64,000 nucleotides of DNA, taken from the NCBI RefSeq assembly GCF_022132145.1, contig NZ_JAJISP010000005.1, positions 186,001 to 250,000 on the forward strand. Reading direction: 5' to 3'. Made by a program: the position numbers and the translations under genes. The notes beneath the pieces were generated by a model that did no database searches, was not told the DNA's origin, and saw nothing but the letters and a program-made list of their open reading frames with translations. Of this stretch, positions 25,557-33,830 are shown in pieces. How positions within the stretch are numbered: the stretch's first letter is position 1; the number at the start of each line of letters is the position of its first letter. The stretch comes from Pseudomonas sp. MMS21 TM103. GTDB lineage: Bacteria > Pseudomonadota > Gammaproteobacteria > Pseudomonadales > Pseudomonadaceae.

Positions 25557-27161
25557 TCACGCCTGCTGGCGCGGCCATACCAGGCTGAACTTTGCCCCAC
25601 CCAGGGCTTCGCTGTGGCTGATCTGGGCGCGGCCGCCGTGCCAGTAGATGATCCGGCGCACGATCGACAGGCCCAGACCATGCCCGCCGGAGGCGCGGGT
25701 CCGGCTGTCGTCCAGGCGCAGGAAGGGGTTGAAGATGCGTTCCCAGGCGTCATCCGGCACCCCGGGGCCGTCATCCTCGACATCCACGCGGCAGCGCTGC
25801 TGGCCGACCTGGTAACTCACCCGCACCCGCGATTCGGCGTGACGCATGGCGTTGCTCACCAGGTTCTGCAGGGCGCGGTGCAGGTAGCGCAATTCCGCCT
25901 CGACCAGCGCCCCGCTGCCATCCAGGGCGTCCAGTGCCGGGCCGCGCTCGACCCGCACGCCGGCGCGCAGCGGCGCCAGTTCGTCGATCACCTGGTCGAT
26001 CAACTGGCCGAGATTGACCTGCTGGAAGTTCAGCGCCGGCGCGCCCTGTTCCAGGCGCGCGTAGGTCAGCATCTCGTCGACCAGCTTGTCGAGGTCCTGG
26101 ATATCGCTGTCCATGCCGTCCATGTATTTGCGCCGCGCCACTTCGCTCTCGGCATCGCCGATCATCTCCAGGCCGAAGCGCAGGCGCGCCACCGGCGTGC
26201 GCAGCTCATGGGACACGGCGCGCACCATCTCGCGCTGAATGTTCAGGGAGCGCTGCAAGTGCTCGGCCATGGCATTGAAGGCCGCCGCCAGCCGTCCCAC
26301 CGAATCCGTGCCGCGGCTGGGCACCCGCGCATCCAGGTTGCCACTGGCGATGCGGGTGGCGGCGCCCTCCAGATCGCCCAGGCGCTGCTCCAGTCGCCGC
26401 ACCAGTAGATAGACGGTCAAGCCGATCAGGCTCAGGCCCAGCGCCCCGATCAACACCAGCAGCTGCGGCGGGTAGGGGCTCATCTGATACAGCGGGCCGA
26501 TTTCCAGCACCCAGGATGAACCGGCGATGCCGGAGAACACATGAATACTGTCGCCGCCCTTGCCCAGCGCCATCACGGTATCGCCCTCCTCCACCCGCCG
26601 GCGCTGGTCGATGTCCAGGTTCGCCTGCTCGAGGCTGACCAGGTGCAGATCGAACCCGAACTGCTTGGCCTCCTTGAGCTCGGCCAGGCGCTGCGGCTGC
26701 TCGCTCAGCGGATAACGGATCAGCTCGTCGATCAGCAGAAAAACCGTCGCCCGCGCCAGCTGTTCGCTGATCTGCTGCACCTCGCCGGTCAGCAGCAGTT
26801 GCTGCTGTTCATCGAGCTGGCTATAGACGGTCGCCGCATGCGGGCCGGTTTGCCGCACCAGCACCTGGCCGCGCATCAGACGCTTGCGCTCACCGCCATC
26901 GAGCGGGGCCTCGGCCACCGGCTGAAGGGTCAGCGGGATGCCCAGCAGGCGCGACCACAGCACCACGGAGCGCCGCCGCTCGAGCTCGCTCATCGGCGCC
27001 AAGTTGTCGGCCATCAGGCGGAAGGTGCCACGCGCCAGGCGCTCGCGGTATTGCTCCGAGCGCACCTCGTTGACCAGGTGCAGGGTGCCGACGCCGAGCA
27101 GCGCCACCAACACCAGCACCGCCAGCATGCCGGCATAGATGCGCAGAAAGATCGAATTCAT
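25557..27161 (-). CDS. Two-component sensor histidine kinase (RstB-like, PA1158-type)
   Basis: A 534-residue membrane kinase. TM1 is near residues 6-27, followed by a periplasmic sensor segment and TM2 near LLVLIGALGLSLIGLTVYLLV. A HAMP domain comes next, then HisKA with the phosphoacceptor in AVSHELRTPVARLRF. HATPase_c shows NLVSNAMRHA, VEDDGPGVPDDAWERIF and SGGHGLGLSIV. The P. aeruginosa pair beside nrdA (PA1157/PA1158) has the same make-up; the signal is unknown to me. The ATG at 27161 abuts a MITE-like repeat, and I see no good Shine-Dalgarno in front of it. Confidence 0.88.
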   Translation of the reverse strand: MNSIFLRIYAGMLAVLVLVALLGVGTLHLVNEVRSEQYRERLARGTFRLMADNLAPMSELERRRSVVLWSRLLGIPLTLQPVAEAPLDGGERKRLMRGQVLVRQTGPHAATVYSQLDEQQQLLLTGEVQQISEQLARATVFLLIDELIRYPLSEQPQRLAELKEAKQFGFDLHLVSLEQANLDIDQRRRVEEGDTVMALGKGGDSIHVFSGIAGSSWVLEIGPLYQMSPYPPQLLVLIGALGLSLIGLTVYLLVRRLEQRLGDLEGAATRIASGNLDARVPSRGTDSVGRLAAAFNAMAEHLQRSLNIQREMVRAVSHELRTPVARLRFGLEMIGDAESEVARRKYMDGMDSDIQDLDKLVDEMLTYARLEQGAPALNFQQVNLGQLIDQVIDELAPLRAGVRVERGPALDALDGSGALVEAELRYLHRALQNLVSNAMRHAESRVRVSYQVGQQRCRVDVEDDGPGVPDDAWERIFNPFLRLDDSRTRASGGHGLGLSIVRRIIYWHGGRAQISHSEALGGAKFSLVWPRQQA

Positions 27162-27165
27162 AGTT

Positions 27166-27393
27166 GGGGTCTGTTGAGGCTTAGTCGCGAGCCGCGTTGC
27201 TGCGCAACCCAATGGGCCGGGCCGGTTATCGCCCGGTGCTGCGTTATTCGTCGTTCATTGGCAATGACCACAAAAACCCCTGGAGCTTTTTTTCGCGCAA
27301 GCCCCGAAGGGGTGAAGCACATGGATGTGCTGAACAAACTTCTCTCCTCATGCCTTGCCCGGCGCGGTCACGACTTAACCCTAAACAGACCCT
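27166..27393. mobile_element. MITE-like element with about 30-bp imperfect terminal inverted repeats
   Basis: The left end (GGGTCTGTTGAGGCTTAGTC, from 27167) and the complement of the right end (GGGTCTGTTTAGGGTTAAGT, from 27392) agree over about 30 bp with few mismatches. The 228-bp interior has no coding frame. It has short palindromes such as CCGGGCCGGTTATCGCCCGG. It sits between the regulator and kinase genes of one operon, ending 5 bp from the kinase ATG. TAG on both outer sides could be a target duplication. No transposase is present. Confidence 0.6.
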
Positions 27394-27401
27394 AGCGGGC
27401 C

Positions 27402-27529
27402 GTTGAAAAACGTAGGCGAGGCAGCCGAGGCCAGGCAAAAACAGGCGAAAAAGCGCAGTTTACGTGTTGTAAATGAGCATTTTGAGCCTGTTTTTAACAA
27501 CGCATCGGCAACGCAGGTAGTTTTTCAAC
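27402..27529. repeat. Palindromic 128-bp repeat overlapping the response-regulator 3' end
   Basis: The ends GTTGAAAAAC (27402-27411) and its exact complement (27520-27529) are followed inward by related arms: GTAGGCGAGGCAGCCGAGG, and the complement of CATCGGCAACGCAGGTAG. Further in, AAAAACAGGC pairs with GCCTGTTTTT. I recall similar GTTGAAAAAC-ended intergenic repeats in pseudomonads. It could fold into one long stem at the end of the regulator transcript. Confidence 0.65.
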
Positions 27530-28256
27530 AGCCTGCCAGCGCTTCGGCCGCCTCGGCGACGAATAGATAGCCCTTGCTGCGCACGGTCTTGATCAGGCGT
27601 GGATGCATGGGATCGTCGCCGATCTTCGGCCGGATCCGCGAGATGCGCACGTCGATCGAGCGATCCTGGCCGTCGTACTCGATCCCGCGCAAGGCATTGA
27701 AGATCTCCTCGCGCGAGAGAATCCGCCCGGCATTGGCCGTCAGCAGCCAGAGCAGGTCGAACTCGGCGCTGGTCAGCTCGATGCTCTGCTCGCCCAGCCA
27801 GGCCTCGCGCATCGCACTGTCGACCACCAGCGGGCCGAACTCCAGGCGCCGCGGCCCTTCGTCGACAGCCGCCGCGACGCCCTCGCGGCGCCGCAGCAGC
27901 GCCCGGATCCGCGCCAGCAGCACCCGCGGGCGCACCGGCTTGCACACGTAGTCATCGGCGCCCATTTCCAGGCCAAGCACCTGGTCCATGTCGTCGGTGC
28001 GCGCGGTCAGCATCAGGATCGGCCCGTCGTACTGGTCGCGCACCTTGCGGCAGATCGTCAGGCCGTCTTCGCCCGGCAGCATCAAATCGAGAATCACCAG
28101 ATCCGGCTGCTCCTTGATGATGCGCGCGGCCGCCTGGGCGCCGTCGCCCTCGATGCTCACCTCCAGACCATTGCCCTGCAGGTAATCACGGGTCAGCTCG
28201 GCCAGACGCTGGTCGTCTTCGACGATAAGGATGTGCCAGGTGTCTTGCTGCTGCAC
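27525..28256 (-). CDS. Two-component response regulator, OmpR family (RstA-like, PA1157-type)
   Basis: A 243-residue regulator. The receiver domain starts HILIVEDDQRLAEL, has the phosphoaspartate in LVILDLMLPGEDG and the lysine in DDYVCKPVRP. The OmpR-type winged helix follows (LTSAEFDLLWLL, SIDVRISRIRPKIGDD, IKTVRSKGYLFV). I placed the start at a GTG (28256) because GGAGG lies 6 bases upstream. The last residues (AGC) and the TGA stop are provided by the terminal repeat at 27402-27529. It is divergent from nrdA and precedes the kinase by 363 bp. Confidence 0.9.
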   Translation of the reverse strand: MQQQDTWHILIVEDDQRLAELTRDYLQGNGLEVSIEGDGAQAAARIIKEQPDLVILDLMLPGEDGLTICRKVRDQYDGPILMLTARTDDMDQVLGLEMGADDYVCKPVRPRVLLARIRALLRRREGVAAAVDEGPRRLEFGPLVVDSAMREAWLGEQSIELTSAEFDLLWLLTANAGRILSREEIFNALRGIEYDGQDRSIDVRISRIRPKIGDDPMHPRLIKTVRSKGYLFVAEAAEALAGC

Positions 28257-28387
28257 GGCTGCCTCCGGGGGACAGATCAACGACGACGAAAAAGACGCTG
28301 ATTGTAGCAATGCCGAACGCCACCGCGCAGGTCTGCCGCACAGCCGTGAAAAGCGCCGCGGCGCCTCTGCACAGAGCAGGCCAAAAC

Positions 28388-28422
28388 GCCACAAAAAAAA
28401 CTACATATTGTGTTTCTGTGGC
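28388..28422. promoter_or_regulatory. Possible NrdR box within an inverted repeat, regulator-nrdA spacer
   Basis: The 16-mer at 28398-28413 (AAACTACATATTGTGT) differs from an idealised NrdR box ACACTATATATTGTGT at two positions. It is bracketed by GCCACA (28388) and TGTGGC (28417). It lies 600 bp before nrdA and 130 bp before the regulator start, so it could act on either. Confidence 0.35.
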
Positions 28423-28541
28423 GGGCTTAAAAACTCGCGCATGGACGTGAAAAAAAAGCGTAACAACGACGAACGGTAGAGTGCGGCCCACCCCAGCAAA
28501 CACGCGGGTTTGCGTAAGTTACCCCAAGTTAACCCACAGCT

Positions 28542-28550
28542 TTATCCACA
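28542..28550 (+). promoter_or_regulatory. DnaA box upstream of nrdA
   Basis: TTATCCACA matches the DnaA-box consensus exactly. DnaA is known to act on the nrdAB promoter in E. coli, so a role in coupling nucleotide reduction to replication is plausible here. Confidence 0.5.
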
Positions 28551-28580
28551 GGCCGGAGGACTTGCCATCCCCCCAAGACC

Positions 28581-28625
28581 GCACTATCTTGTATCTCCAG
28601 CGCAGCAAACACCTATATGTTGGGT
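28581..28625 (+). promoter_or_regulatory. Weak paired NrdR-like boxes before nrdA
   Basis: GCACTATCTTGTATCT (28581) and ACACCTATATGTTGGGT (28609) each resemble the NrdR box with one or two changes in length or base. Their starts are 28 bases apart, close to the roughly three-turn spacing of paired boxes. They lie about 400 bp before the nrdA ATG, and the rest of 28626-29005 holds no gene I can support. Confidence 0.35.
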
Positions 28626-29005
28626 TTTGACCTCGAAAATGGCCCAAGCACAATTGCCCATAAAAGGTCTAGACCCCAAGCCGCATTGGTGAACAAAAGA
28701 ACCTCCATGGTGGCCCGCGCACACGCGTAGCGACCATTGCTCCAGCAGCGCGACTTGCCTGCCAGAGCCATACAAACGCTAGGCAGCCCTTGCGCGCCTA
28801 TCACTACATCTAGTAGTGCCGGCCATGGCCGACACAAGACATGAAGCCAGGAAGGCGCTTTCACTCAGACCCTTCCAGCCAGTTTGCAAGCCCCCTGCTC
28901 CCAGCCTCTGGCTGCGTGCAGGCGTTGTTGAAAGCTGATGAACGGCAGTTGATAGACCGCAAAGCGCCCGACTCGACAAATTACAGATCACGGAGACACG
29001 CATAC

Positions 29006-31909
29006 ATGCATACCGACACCACTCGCGAGAACTCGCAGGGCCAAGCGCCACAGGCCAACGATGGCAACCTGGACCTGAGCGCCACCGCGCCGGGCCAGTT
29101 GCGTGTGATCAAACGGAACGGCACCGTGGTGCCCTACACCGACGACAAGATCACCGTCGCCATCACCAAAGCGTTTCTCGCAGTAGAAGGCGGCACCGCC
29201 GCCGCGTCGTCGCGTATCCATGAAACCGTCGAGCGCCTGACCGAACAGGTCAGCGCCACCTTCAAGCGCCGCATGCCGTCCGGCGGCACCATCCACATCG
29301 AAGAAATCCAGGACCAGGTCGAACTGGCCCTGATGCGCGCCGGCGAGCAAAAAGTTGCCCGCGACTACGTGATCTACCGCGAGTCGCGCAGCCAGGAGCG
29401 CAAGCGCGGCGGCAACGACGTCGCCGAGCCGCACCCGAGCCTGCGCGTGACCCACCTCGACGGCACCGTGGCGCCGCTGGACATGGGCCGCCTCAACACC
29501 ATCGTCACCGAGGCCTGCGAAGGCCTGGCCGAAGTCGACGGCGCGCTGATCCAGAAAGAAACCCTGAAGAACCTCTACGACGGCGTGGCCCAGAGCGACG
29601 TCAGCACCGCCCTGGTGATGACCGCCCGCACCCTGGTCGAGCGTGAGCCGAACTACAGCTACGTCACCGCGCGCCTGCTGATGGACAACATCCGCGCCGA
29701 AGGCCTGGGCTTCCTCGGCGTGGCCACCAGCGCCACCCACCATGAGATGGTCGACTTCTACGCCCAGGCCCTGCCGGCCTACATCGACAAGGGCATCGAG
29801 CTGGAACTGCTCAACCCCGTGCTGAAAACCTTCGACCTGGAAAAACTCGGCCGGGCGATCAACCACGAGCGCGACCAGCAGTTCACCTACCTCGGCCTGC
29901 AGACCCTCTACGACCGTTACTTCATCCACAAGGACGGTACCCGCTTCGAACTGCCGCAGATCTTCTTCATGCGCGTGGCCATGGGCCTGGCGATCGAAGA
30001 GCAGCAGAAAGAAGACCGCGCCATCGAGTTCTACAACCTGCTGTCGTCGTTCGACTACATGGCGTCCACCCCGACCCTGTTCAACGCCGGCACCCTGCGC
30101 CCGCAGCTGTCGTCATGCTACCTGACCACAGTGCCGGACGACCTGGGCGGCATCTACGACGCCATCCGCGACAACGCCCTGCTGAGCAAATTCGCCGGCG
30201 GCCTGGGCAACGACTGGACCCCGGTGCGCGCACTCGGCGCCTACATCAAGGGCACCAACGGCAAATCCCAGGGCGTCGTGCCCTTCCTCAAGGTGGTCAA
30301 CGACACCGCTGTTGCGGTCAACCAGGGCGGCAAGCGCAAGGGCGCGGTCTGCGCCTACCTGGAAACCTGGCACATGGACATCGAAGAGTTCATCGAGCTG
30401 CGCAAGAACACCGGTGACGACCGTCGCCGCACCCACGACATGAACACCGCCAACTGGATCCCGGACCTGTTCATGAAGCGCGTGTTCGACGACGGCCAGT
30501 GGACCCTGTTCAGCCCGAGCGAAGTGCCGGACCTGCACGACCTCACCGGCCGCGCCTTTGAAGAGCGCTACGAGTACTACGAAGCCCTGACCCAGTACGG
30601 CAAGATCAAGCTGTTCAAGACCATCCAGGCCAAAGACCTGTGGCGCAAGATGCTCAGCATGCTGTTCGAAACCGGCCACCCATGGCTGACCTTCAAGGAT
30701 CCGTGCAACCTGCGCAGCCCGCAGCAGCACGTGGGCGTCGTGCACAGCTCGAACCTGTGCACCGAGATCACCCTCAACACCAACGCCGACGAAATCGCCG
30801 TGTGCAACCTGGGCTCGGTCAACCTGCCGAACCACATCGTCGATGGCCAGCTCGACCGCGCCAAGCTCGAGCGCACCATCAAGACTGCCGTGCGCATGCT
30901 CGATAACGTCATCGACATCAACTACTACTCGGTGCCGCAGGCGAAGAACTCCAACTTCAAGCACCGCCCGGTCGGCCTCGGCATCATGGGCTTCCAGGAC
31001 GCCCTGTACCTGCAGCACATCCCCTACGGCTCGGACGCGGCGGTCGAGTTCGCCGACAAGTCCATGGAAGCGGTCAGCTACTACGCCATCCAGGCCTCCT
31101 GTGACCTGGCCGACGAGCGCGGCGCCTACCAGACCTTCCAGGGTTCGCTGTGGAGCCAAGGCATCCTGCCACTCGACTCGCAGCAGATCCTCATCGAGCA
31201 GCGCGGCCAGAAGTACATCGACGTCGACCTGACCGAGTCCCTCGACTGGGCGCCGGTGCGTGCCCGGGTACAGAAAGGCATCCGCAACTCGAACATCATG
31301 GCCATCGCCCCGACCGCCACCATCGCCAACATCACCGGTGTGTCGCAGTCGATCGAACCGACCTACCAGAACCTCTACGTGAAATCGAACCTGTCGGGCG
31401 AATTCACCGTGATCAACCCCTACCTGGTTCGCGACCTCAAGGCCCGCGGCCTGTGGGACTCGGTCATGATCAACGACCTCAAGTACTACGACGGTTCCGT
31501 GCAGCAGATCGAGCGCATCCCGCAGGAGTTGAAAGACCTCTACGCCACCGCCTTCGAAGTCGACACCAAGTGGATCGTCGACGCCGCCAGCCGCCGCCAG
31601 AAGTGGATCGACCAGGCGCAGTCGCTGAACCTGTACATCGCCGGCGCCTCGGGCAAGAAGCTCGACGTGACCTACCGCATGGCCTGGTACCGCGGCCTGA
31701 AGACCACCTACTACCTCCGCGCCCTGGCCGCCACCAGCACCGAGAAGTCCACCGTCAGCACCAGCAAGCTCAACGCCGTGTCCAACGGTGGCAACGACGG
31801 CCTCAGCGCAGCGCCGGCCAAGGCCCCGGAAGTGGAAATGTCCGCCGGCCCGGCACCGGTGCCAAAGGCCTGTTCCATTGATGAACCAGATTGCGAAGCC
31901 TGCCAATAG
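29006..31909 (+). CDS. nrdA: Ribonucleoside-diphosphate reductase class Ia, alpha subunit
   Basis: This is the large subunit of aerobic ribonucleotide reductase, 967 residues. Two N-terminal ATP-cone domains are visible: LRVIKRNGTVVPYTDDKI from about residue 32 and LRVTHLDGTVAPLDMGRL from about residue 148, as in P. aeruginosa NrdA. The active-site cysteines are in LSSCYLTTV, NLCTEITLNT and AVCNLGSVNL. The C-terminal redox pair sits in DEPDCEACQ. I chose ATG 29006 (MHTDTTRENS) with CGGAGA upstream; an in-frame ATG at 28841 adds 55 unlikely residues. nrdB follows after 361 bp. Confidence 0.96.
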   Translation: MHTDTTRENSQGQAPQANDGNLDLSATAPGQLRVIKRNGTVVPYTDDKITVAITKAFLAVEGGTAAASSRIHETVERLTEQVSATFKRRMPSGGTIHIEEIQDQVELALMRAGEQKVARDYVIYRESRSQERKRGGNDVAEPHPSLRVTHLDGTVAPLDMGRLNTIVTEACEGLAEVDGALIQKETLKNLYDGVAQSDVSTALVMTARTLVEREPNYSYVTARLLMDNIRAEGLGFLGVATSATHHEMVDFYAQALPAYIDKGIELELLNPVLKTFDLEKLGRAINHERDQQFTYLGLQTLYDRYFIHKDGTRFELPQIFFMRVAMGLAIEEQQKEDRAIEFYNLLSSFDYMASTPTLFNAGTLRPQLSSCYLTTVPDDLGGIYDAIRDNALLSKFAGGLGNDWTPVRALGAYIKGTNGKSQGVVPFLKVVNDTAVAVNQGGKRKGAVCAYLETWHMDIEEFIELRKNTGDDRRRTHDMNTANWIPDLFMKRVFDDGQWTLFSPSEVPDLHDLTGRAFEERYEYYEALTQYGKIKLFKTIQAKDLWRKMLSMLFETGHPWLTFKDPCNLRSPQQHVGVVHSSNLCTEITLNTNADEIAVCNLGSVNLPNHIVDGQLDRAKLERTIKTAVRMLDNVIDINYYSVPQAKNSNFKHRPVGLGIMGFQDALYLQHIPYGSDAAVEFADKSMEAVSYYAIQASCDLADERGAYQTFQGSLWSQGILPLDSQQILIEQRGQKYIDVDLTESLDWAPVRARVQKGIRNSNIMAIAPTATIANITGVSQSIEPTYQNLYVKSNLSGEFTVINPYLVRDLKARGLWDSVMINDLKYYDGSVQQIERIPQELKDLYATAFEVDTKWIVDAASRRQKWIDQAQSLNLYIAGASGKKLDVTYRMAWYRGLKTTYYLRALAATSTEKSTVSTSKLNAVSNGGNDGLSAAPAKAPEVEMSAGPAPVPKACSIDEPDCEACQ

Positions 31910-32069
31910 TGTTCGGCAGCGCGTGGATCTGAGCGGCGCCCGCGTTGTTGCCGCAAGGTCCGACCCCGGTCATGTACAGCCGTACACTCCCGGGGCCGGC
32001 CCGCACGGCGCCTAGCGCTCACTCGCTCAGCTACACGCTCGAAGGGCGTGCAAAGCGTGAAGGATAAAT

Positions 32070-32102
32070 TCGTAGGATGGGTTGAGCGCAGCGATACCCA
32101 TC
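32070..32102. repeat. REP-like palindrome between nrdA and nrdB
   Basis: GATGGGT and ACCCATC flank TGAGCGCAGCGAT, preceded by CGTAG. This pattern (GTAGGATGGGTTGAGCGCAGCG) is a widespread dispersed palindromic repeat in proteobacteria. The remaining 31910-32186 region shows short hairpins but no gene. Confidence 0.6.
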
Positions 32103-32186
32103 AATCTGCGCATAGGTAAATTTCGCGAACGAGGCGAACCACAGCCCGCCCGCGAAACATGATCAAAACACCAGATTACAAGCCGT

Positions 32187-32233
32187 TTGCGTGCACTCGA
32201 CAACGGACTAGAATTAACTGTACATCCATACAG
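32187..32233 (+). promoter_or_regulatory. nrdB promoter with a LexA (SOS) box
   Basis: TTGCGT (32187-32192) and TAGAAT (32209-32214) are spaced by 16 bp. Immediately downstream lies CTGTACATCCATACAG (32218-32233), which keeps both CTG/CAG ends and 13 of 16 bases of the LexA consensus CTGTATATATATACAG. A repressor bound there would cover the transcription start. The nrdB ATG is 37 bp further on, after CAGGAG. Confidence 0.65.
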
Positions 32234-32270
32234 GCCGGTTATTTCACCGCCCTGAAGCAGGAGCCAAGCC

Positions 32271-33521
32271 ATGCTGAGCTGGGACGAATTCGACAAGGAA
32301 GACGGCGCAGATGCAGCCGTCGCCAGCAACACCACCGCGCAAATCGCCGACATGAACATCGACAAGCTCGACCAGGTCGGCGGTGCCGCCGCGGTCGAAG
32401 CACGCGCCATCGCCGCTGACGACAGCGCCGCCGTGGCCCGCGCCAAGGCCGCCCTCGACCAACTCGACATCGCCGAAGGCCTGGCCGAGCTGGAAGGCGC
32501 CTCCGCCCGCGTCGCGGTCGACGAGAAGCGCATGATCAACTGCCGCGCCGACCTCAACCAGCTCGTACCCTTCAAGTACGACTGGGCCTGGCAGAAGTAT
32601 CTGGATGGTTGCGCCAACCACTGGATGCCCCAGGAAGTGAACATGAACGCGGACATCGCGTTGTGGAAGAGCACCGACGGCCTGACCGACGACGAGCGCC
32701 GCATCGTCATGCGCAACCTCGGCTTCTTCTCCACCGCCGACAGCCTGGTCGCCAACAACCTGGTGCTGGCCGTCTACCGCCTGATCACCAACCCCGAGTG
32801 CCGCCAGTACATCCTGCGCCAGGCCTTCGAAGAGGCGATCCACACCCACGCCTACCAGTACTGCATCGAATCGCTGGGCATGGACGAAGGCGCGATCTTC
32901 AACATGTACCACGAGATCCCTTCGGTGGCGAAGAAGGCCGCCTGGGGCCTGAAGTACACCCGCTCGATCTCCGATCCGAAGTTCGAAACCGGCACGGTGG
33001 AGACCGACAAGGAACTGCTGCGCAACCTGATCGCCTACTACTGCGTGCTGGAAGGCATCTTCTTCTATTGCGGCTTCACCCAGATCCTCTCCATGGGCCG
33101 CCGCAACAAGATGACCGGCGTCGCCGAGCAGTTCCAATACATCCTGCGCGACGAATCCATGCACCTGAACTTCGGCATCGACGTGATCAACCAGATCAAG
33201 ATCGAAAACCCGCACCTGTGGGATGCCGCGATGAAGGACGAAGCCACCCAGATGATCCTGGAAGGCACCCAGCTGGAAATCGAATACGCCCGCGACACCA
33301 TGCCGCGCGGTGTACTGGGCATGAACGCCGCGATGATGGAGGACTACCTCAAATTCATCGCCAACCGCCGCCTGACCCAGATCGGCCTGAAGGAAGAGTA
33401 CCCGGGCACCACCAACCCCTTCCCGTGGATGAGCGAGATCATGGACCTGAAGAAGGAGAAGAACTTCTTCGAGACGCGGGTGATTGAGTATCAGACCGGT
33501 GGGGCGTTGAGCTGGGATTGA
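32271..33521 (+). CDS. nrdB: Ribonucleoside-diphosphate reductase class Ia, beta subunit
   Basis: The small subunit, 416 residues, houses the di-iron centre and tyrosyl radical that oxidise NrdA. A 75-residue Ala-rich N-terminal extension precedes the ferritin-like core. Iron ligands and the radical site are visible in FEEAIHTHAYQYCIES, while YYCVLEGIFFYCGFTQ and ILRDESMHLNFG provide the second ligand set. It ends GGALSWD for docking on NrdA. The gene has its own promoter with a LexA-type box, so it can be expressed apart from nrdA. Confidence 0.96.
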   Translation: MLSWDEFDKEDGADAAVASNTTAQIADMNIDKLDQVGGAAAVEARAIAADDSAAVARAKAALDQLDIAEGLAELEGASARVAVDEKRMINCRADLNQLVPFKYDWAWQKYLDGCANHWMPQEVNMNADIALWKSTDGLTDDERRIVMRNLGFFSTADSLVANNLVLAVYRLITNPECRQYILRQAFEEAIHTHAYQYCIESLGMDEGAIFNMYHEIPSVAKKAAWGLKYTRSISDPKFETGTVETDKELLRNLIAYYCVLEGIFFYCGFTQILSMGRRNKMTGVAEQFQYILRDESMHLNFGIDVINQIKIENPHLWDAAMKDEATQMILEGTQLEIEYARDTMPRGVLGMNAAMMEDYLKFIANRRLTQIGLKEEYPGTTNPFPWMSEIMDLKKEKNFFETRVIEYQTGGALSWD

Positions 33522-33577
33522 TTCCAGGGTCCGTAGGTTTTCAACAAACATTGAAATTTTTTCACTAAATGTTGAAA

Positions 33578-33726
33578 CGGCGCACCGAGACGGTGCGCCG
33601 CCACTGCCTGGGGAGACAGCGGTGCCAGCCAATCAAGGCTGGCTCAGAGGTAAAGGGCAAGACCATTGGCCCCCAGACATCAGAGAGTAAACAACAGAGC
33701 CGGCGAGCAATGCTCGCGGCCTTTTT
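33578..33726 (+). ncRNA. Structured, terminator-ended stretch between nrdB and the CBASS operon (possible small RNA or leader)
   Basis: Three successive stems are visible: CGGCGCACC/GGTGCGCCG (33578-33600), GCCAGCC/GGCTGGC (about 33626-33645), and GGGC/GGCCC near 33657-33675. A rho-independent terminator follows, GCCGGCGAGC-AAT-GCTCGCGGC plus CTTTTT (33699-33726). The first stem could simply end the nrdB transcript. The second terminator, 105 bp before cap5, suggests either a separate small transcript or transcriptional attenuation ahead of the defence genes. No coding frame fits. Confidence 0.3.
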
Positions 33727-33830
33727 ACTAGCAGGGCAGTTCCGCTTTGGGGAAAAGCTGTCGTAACCCTCCCCTTGGAGCTAACCACCTAAGTTTGATT
33801 CCGTTTGGCCATTGCAAGCCAAGAATATCG

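Noticed and set aside
28510..28864. Small frames in the regulator-nrdA spacer
   Set aside because: No ribosome sites and no similarity that I recognise; the interval is better explained as a regulatory region.
30113..31906. 597-codon minus-strand frame over nrdA
   Set aside because: A very long antisense frame, but it arises from the G+C-rich third positions of nrdA; no ribosome site or recognisable motif.
32244..33632. 462-codon minus-strand frame over nrdB
   Set aside because: Same reason: antisense to the conserved nrdB, Val/Gly/His-rich without motifs.
33578..33726. CRISPR-like or retron-like element before the CBASS genes
   Set aside because: The stems differ from each other in sequence and spacing, there are no repeated units and no reverse transcriptase or cas gene nearby.
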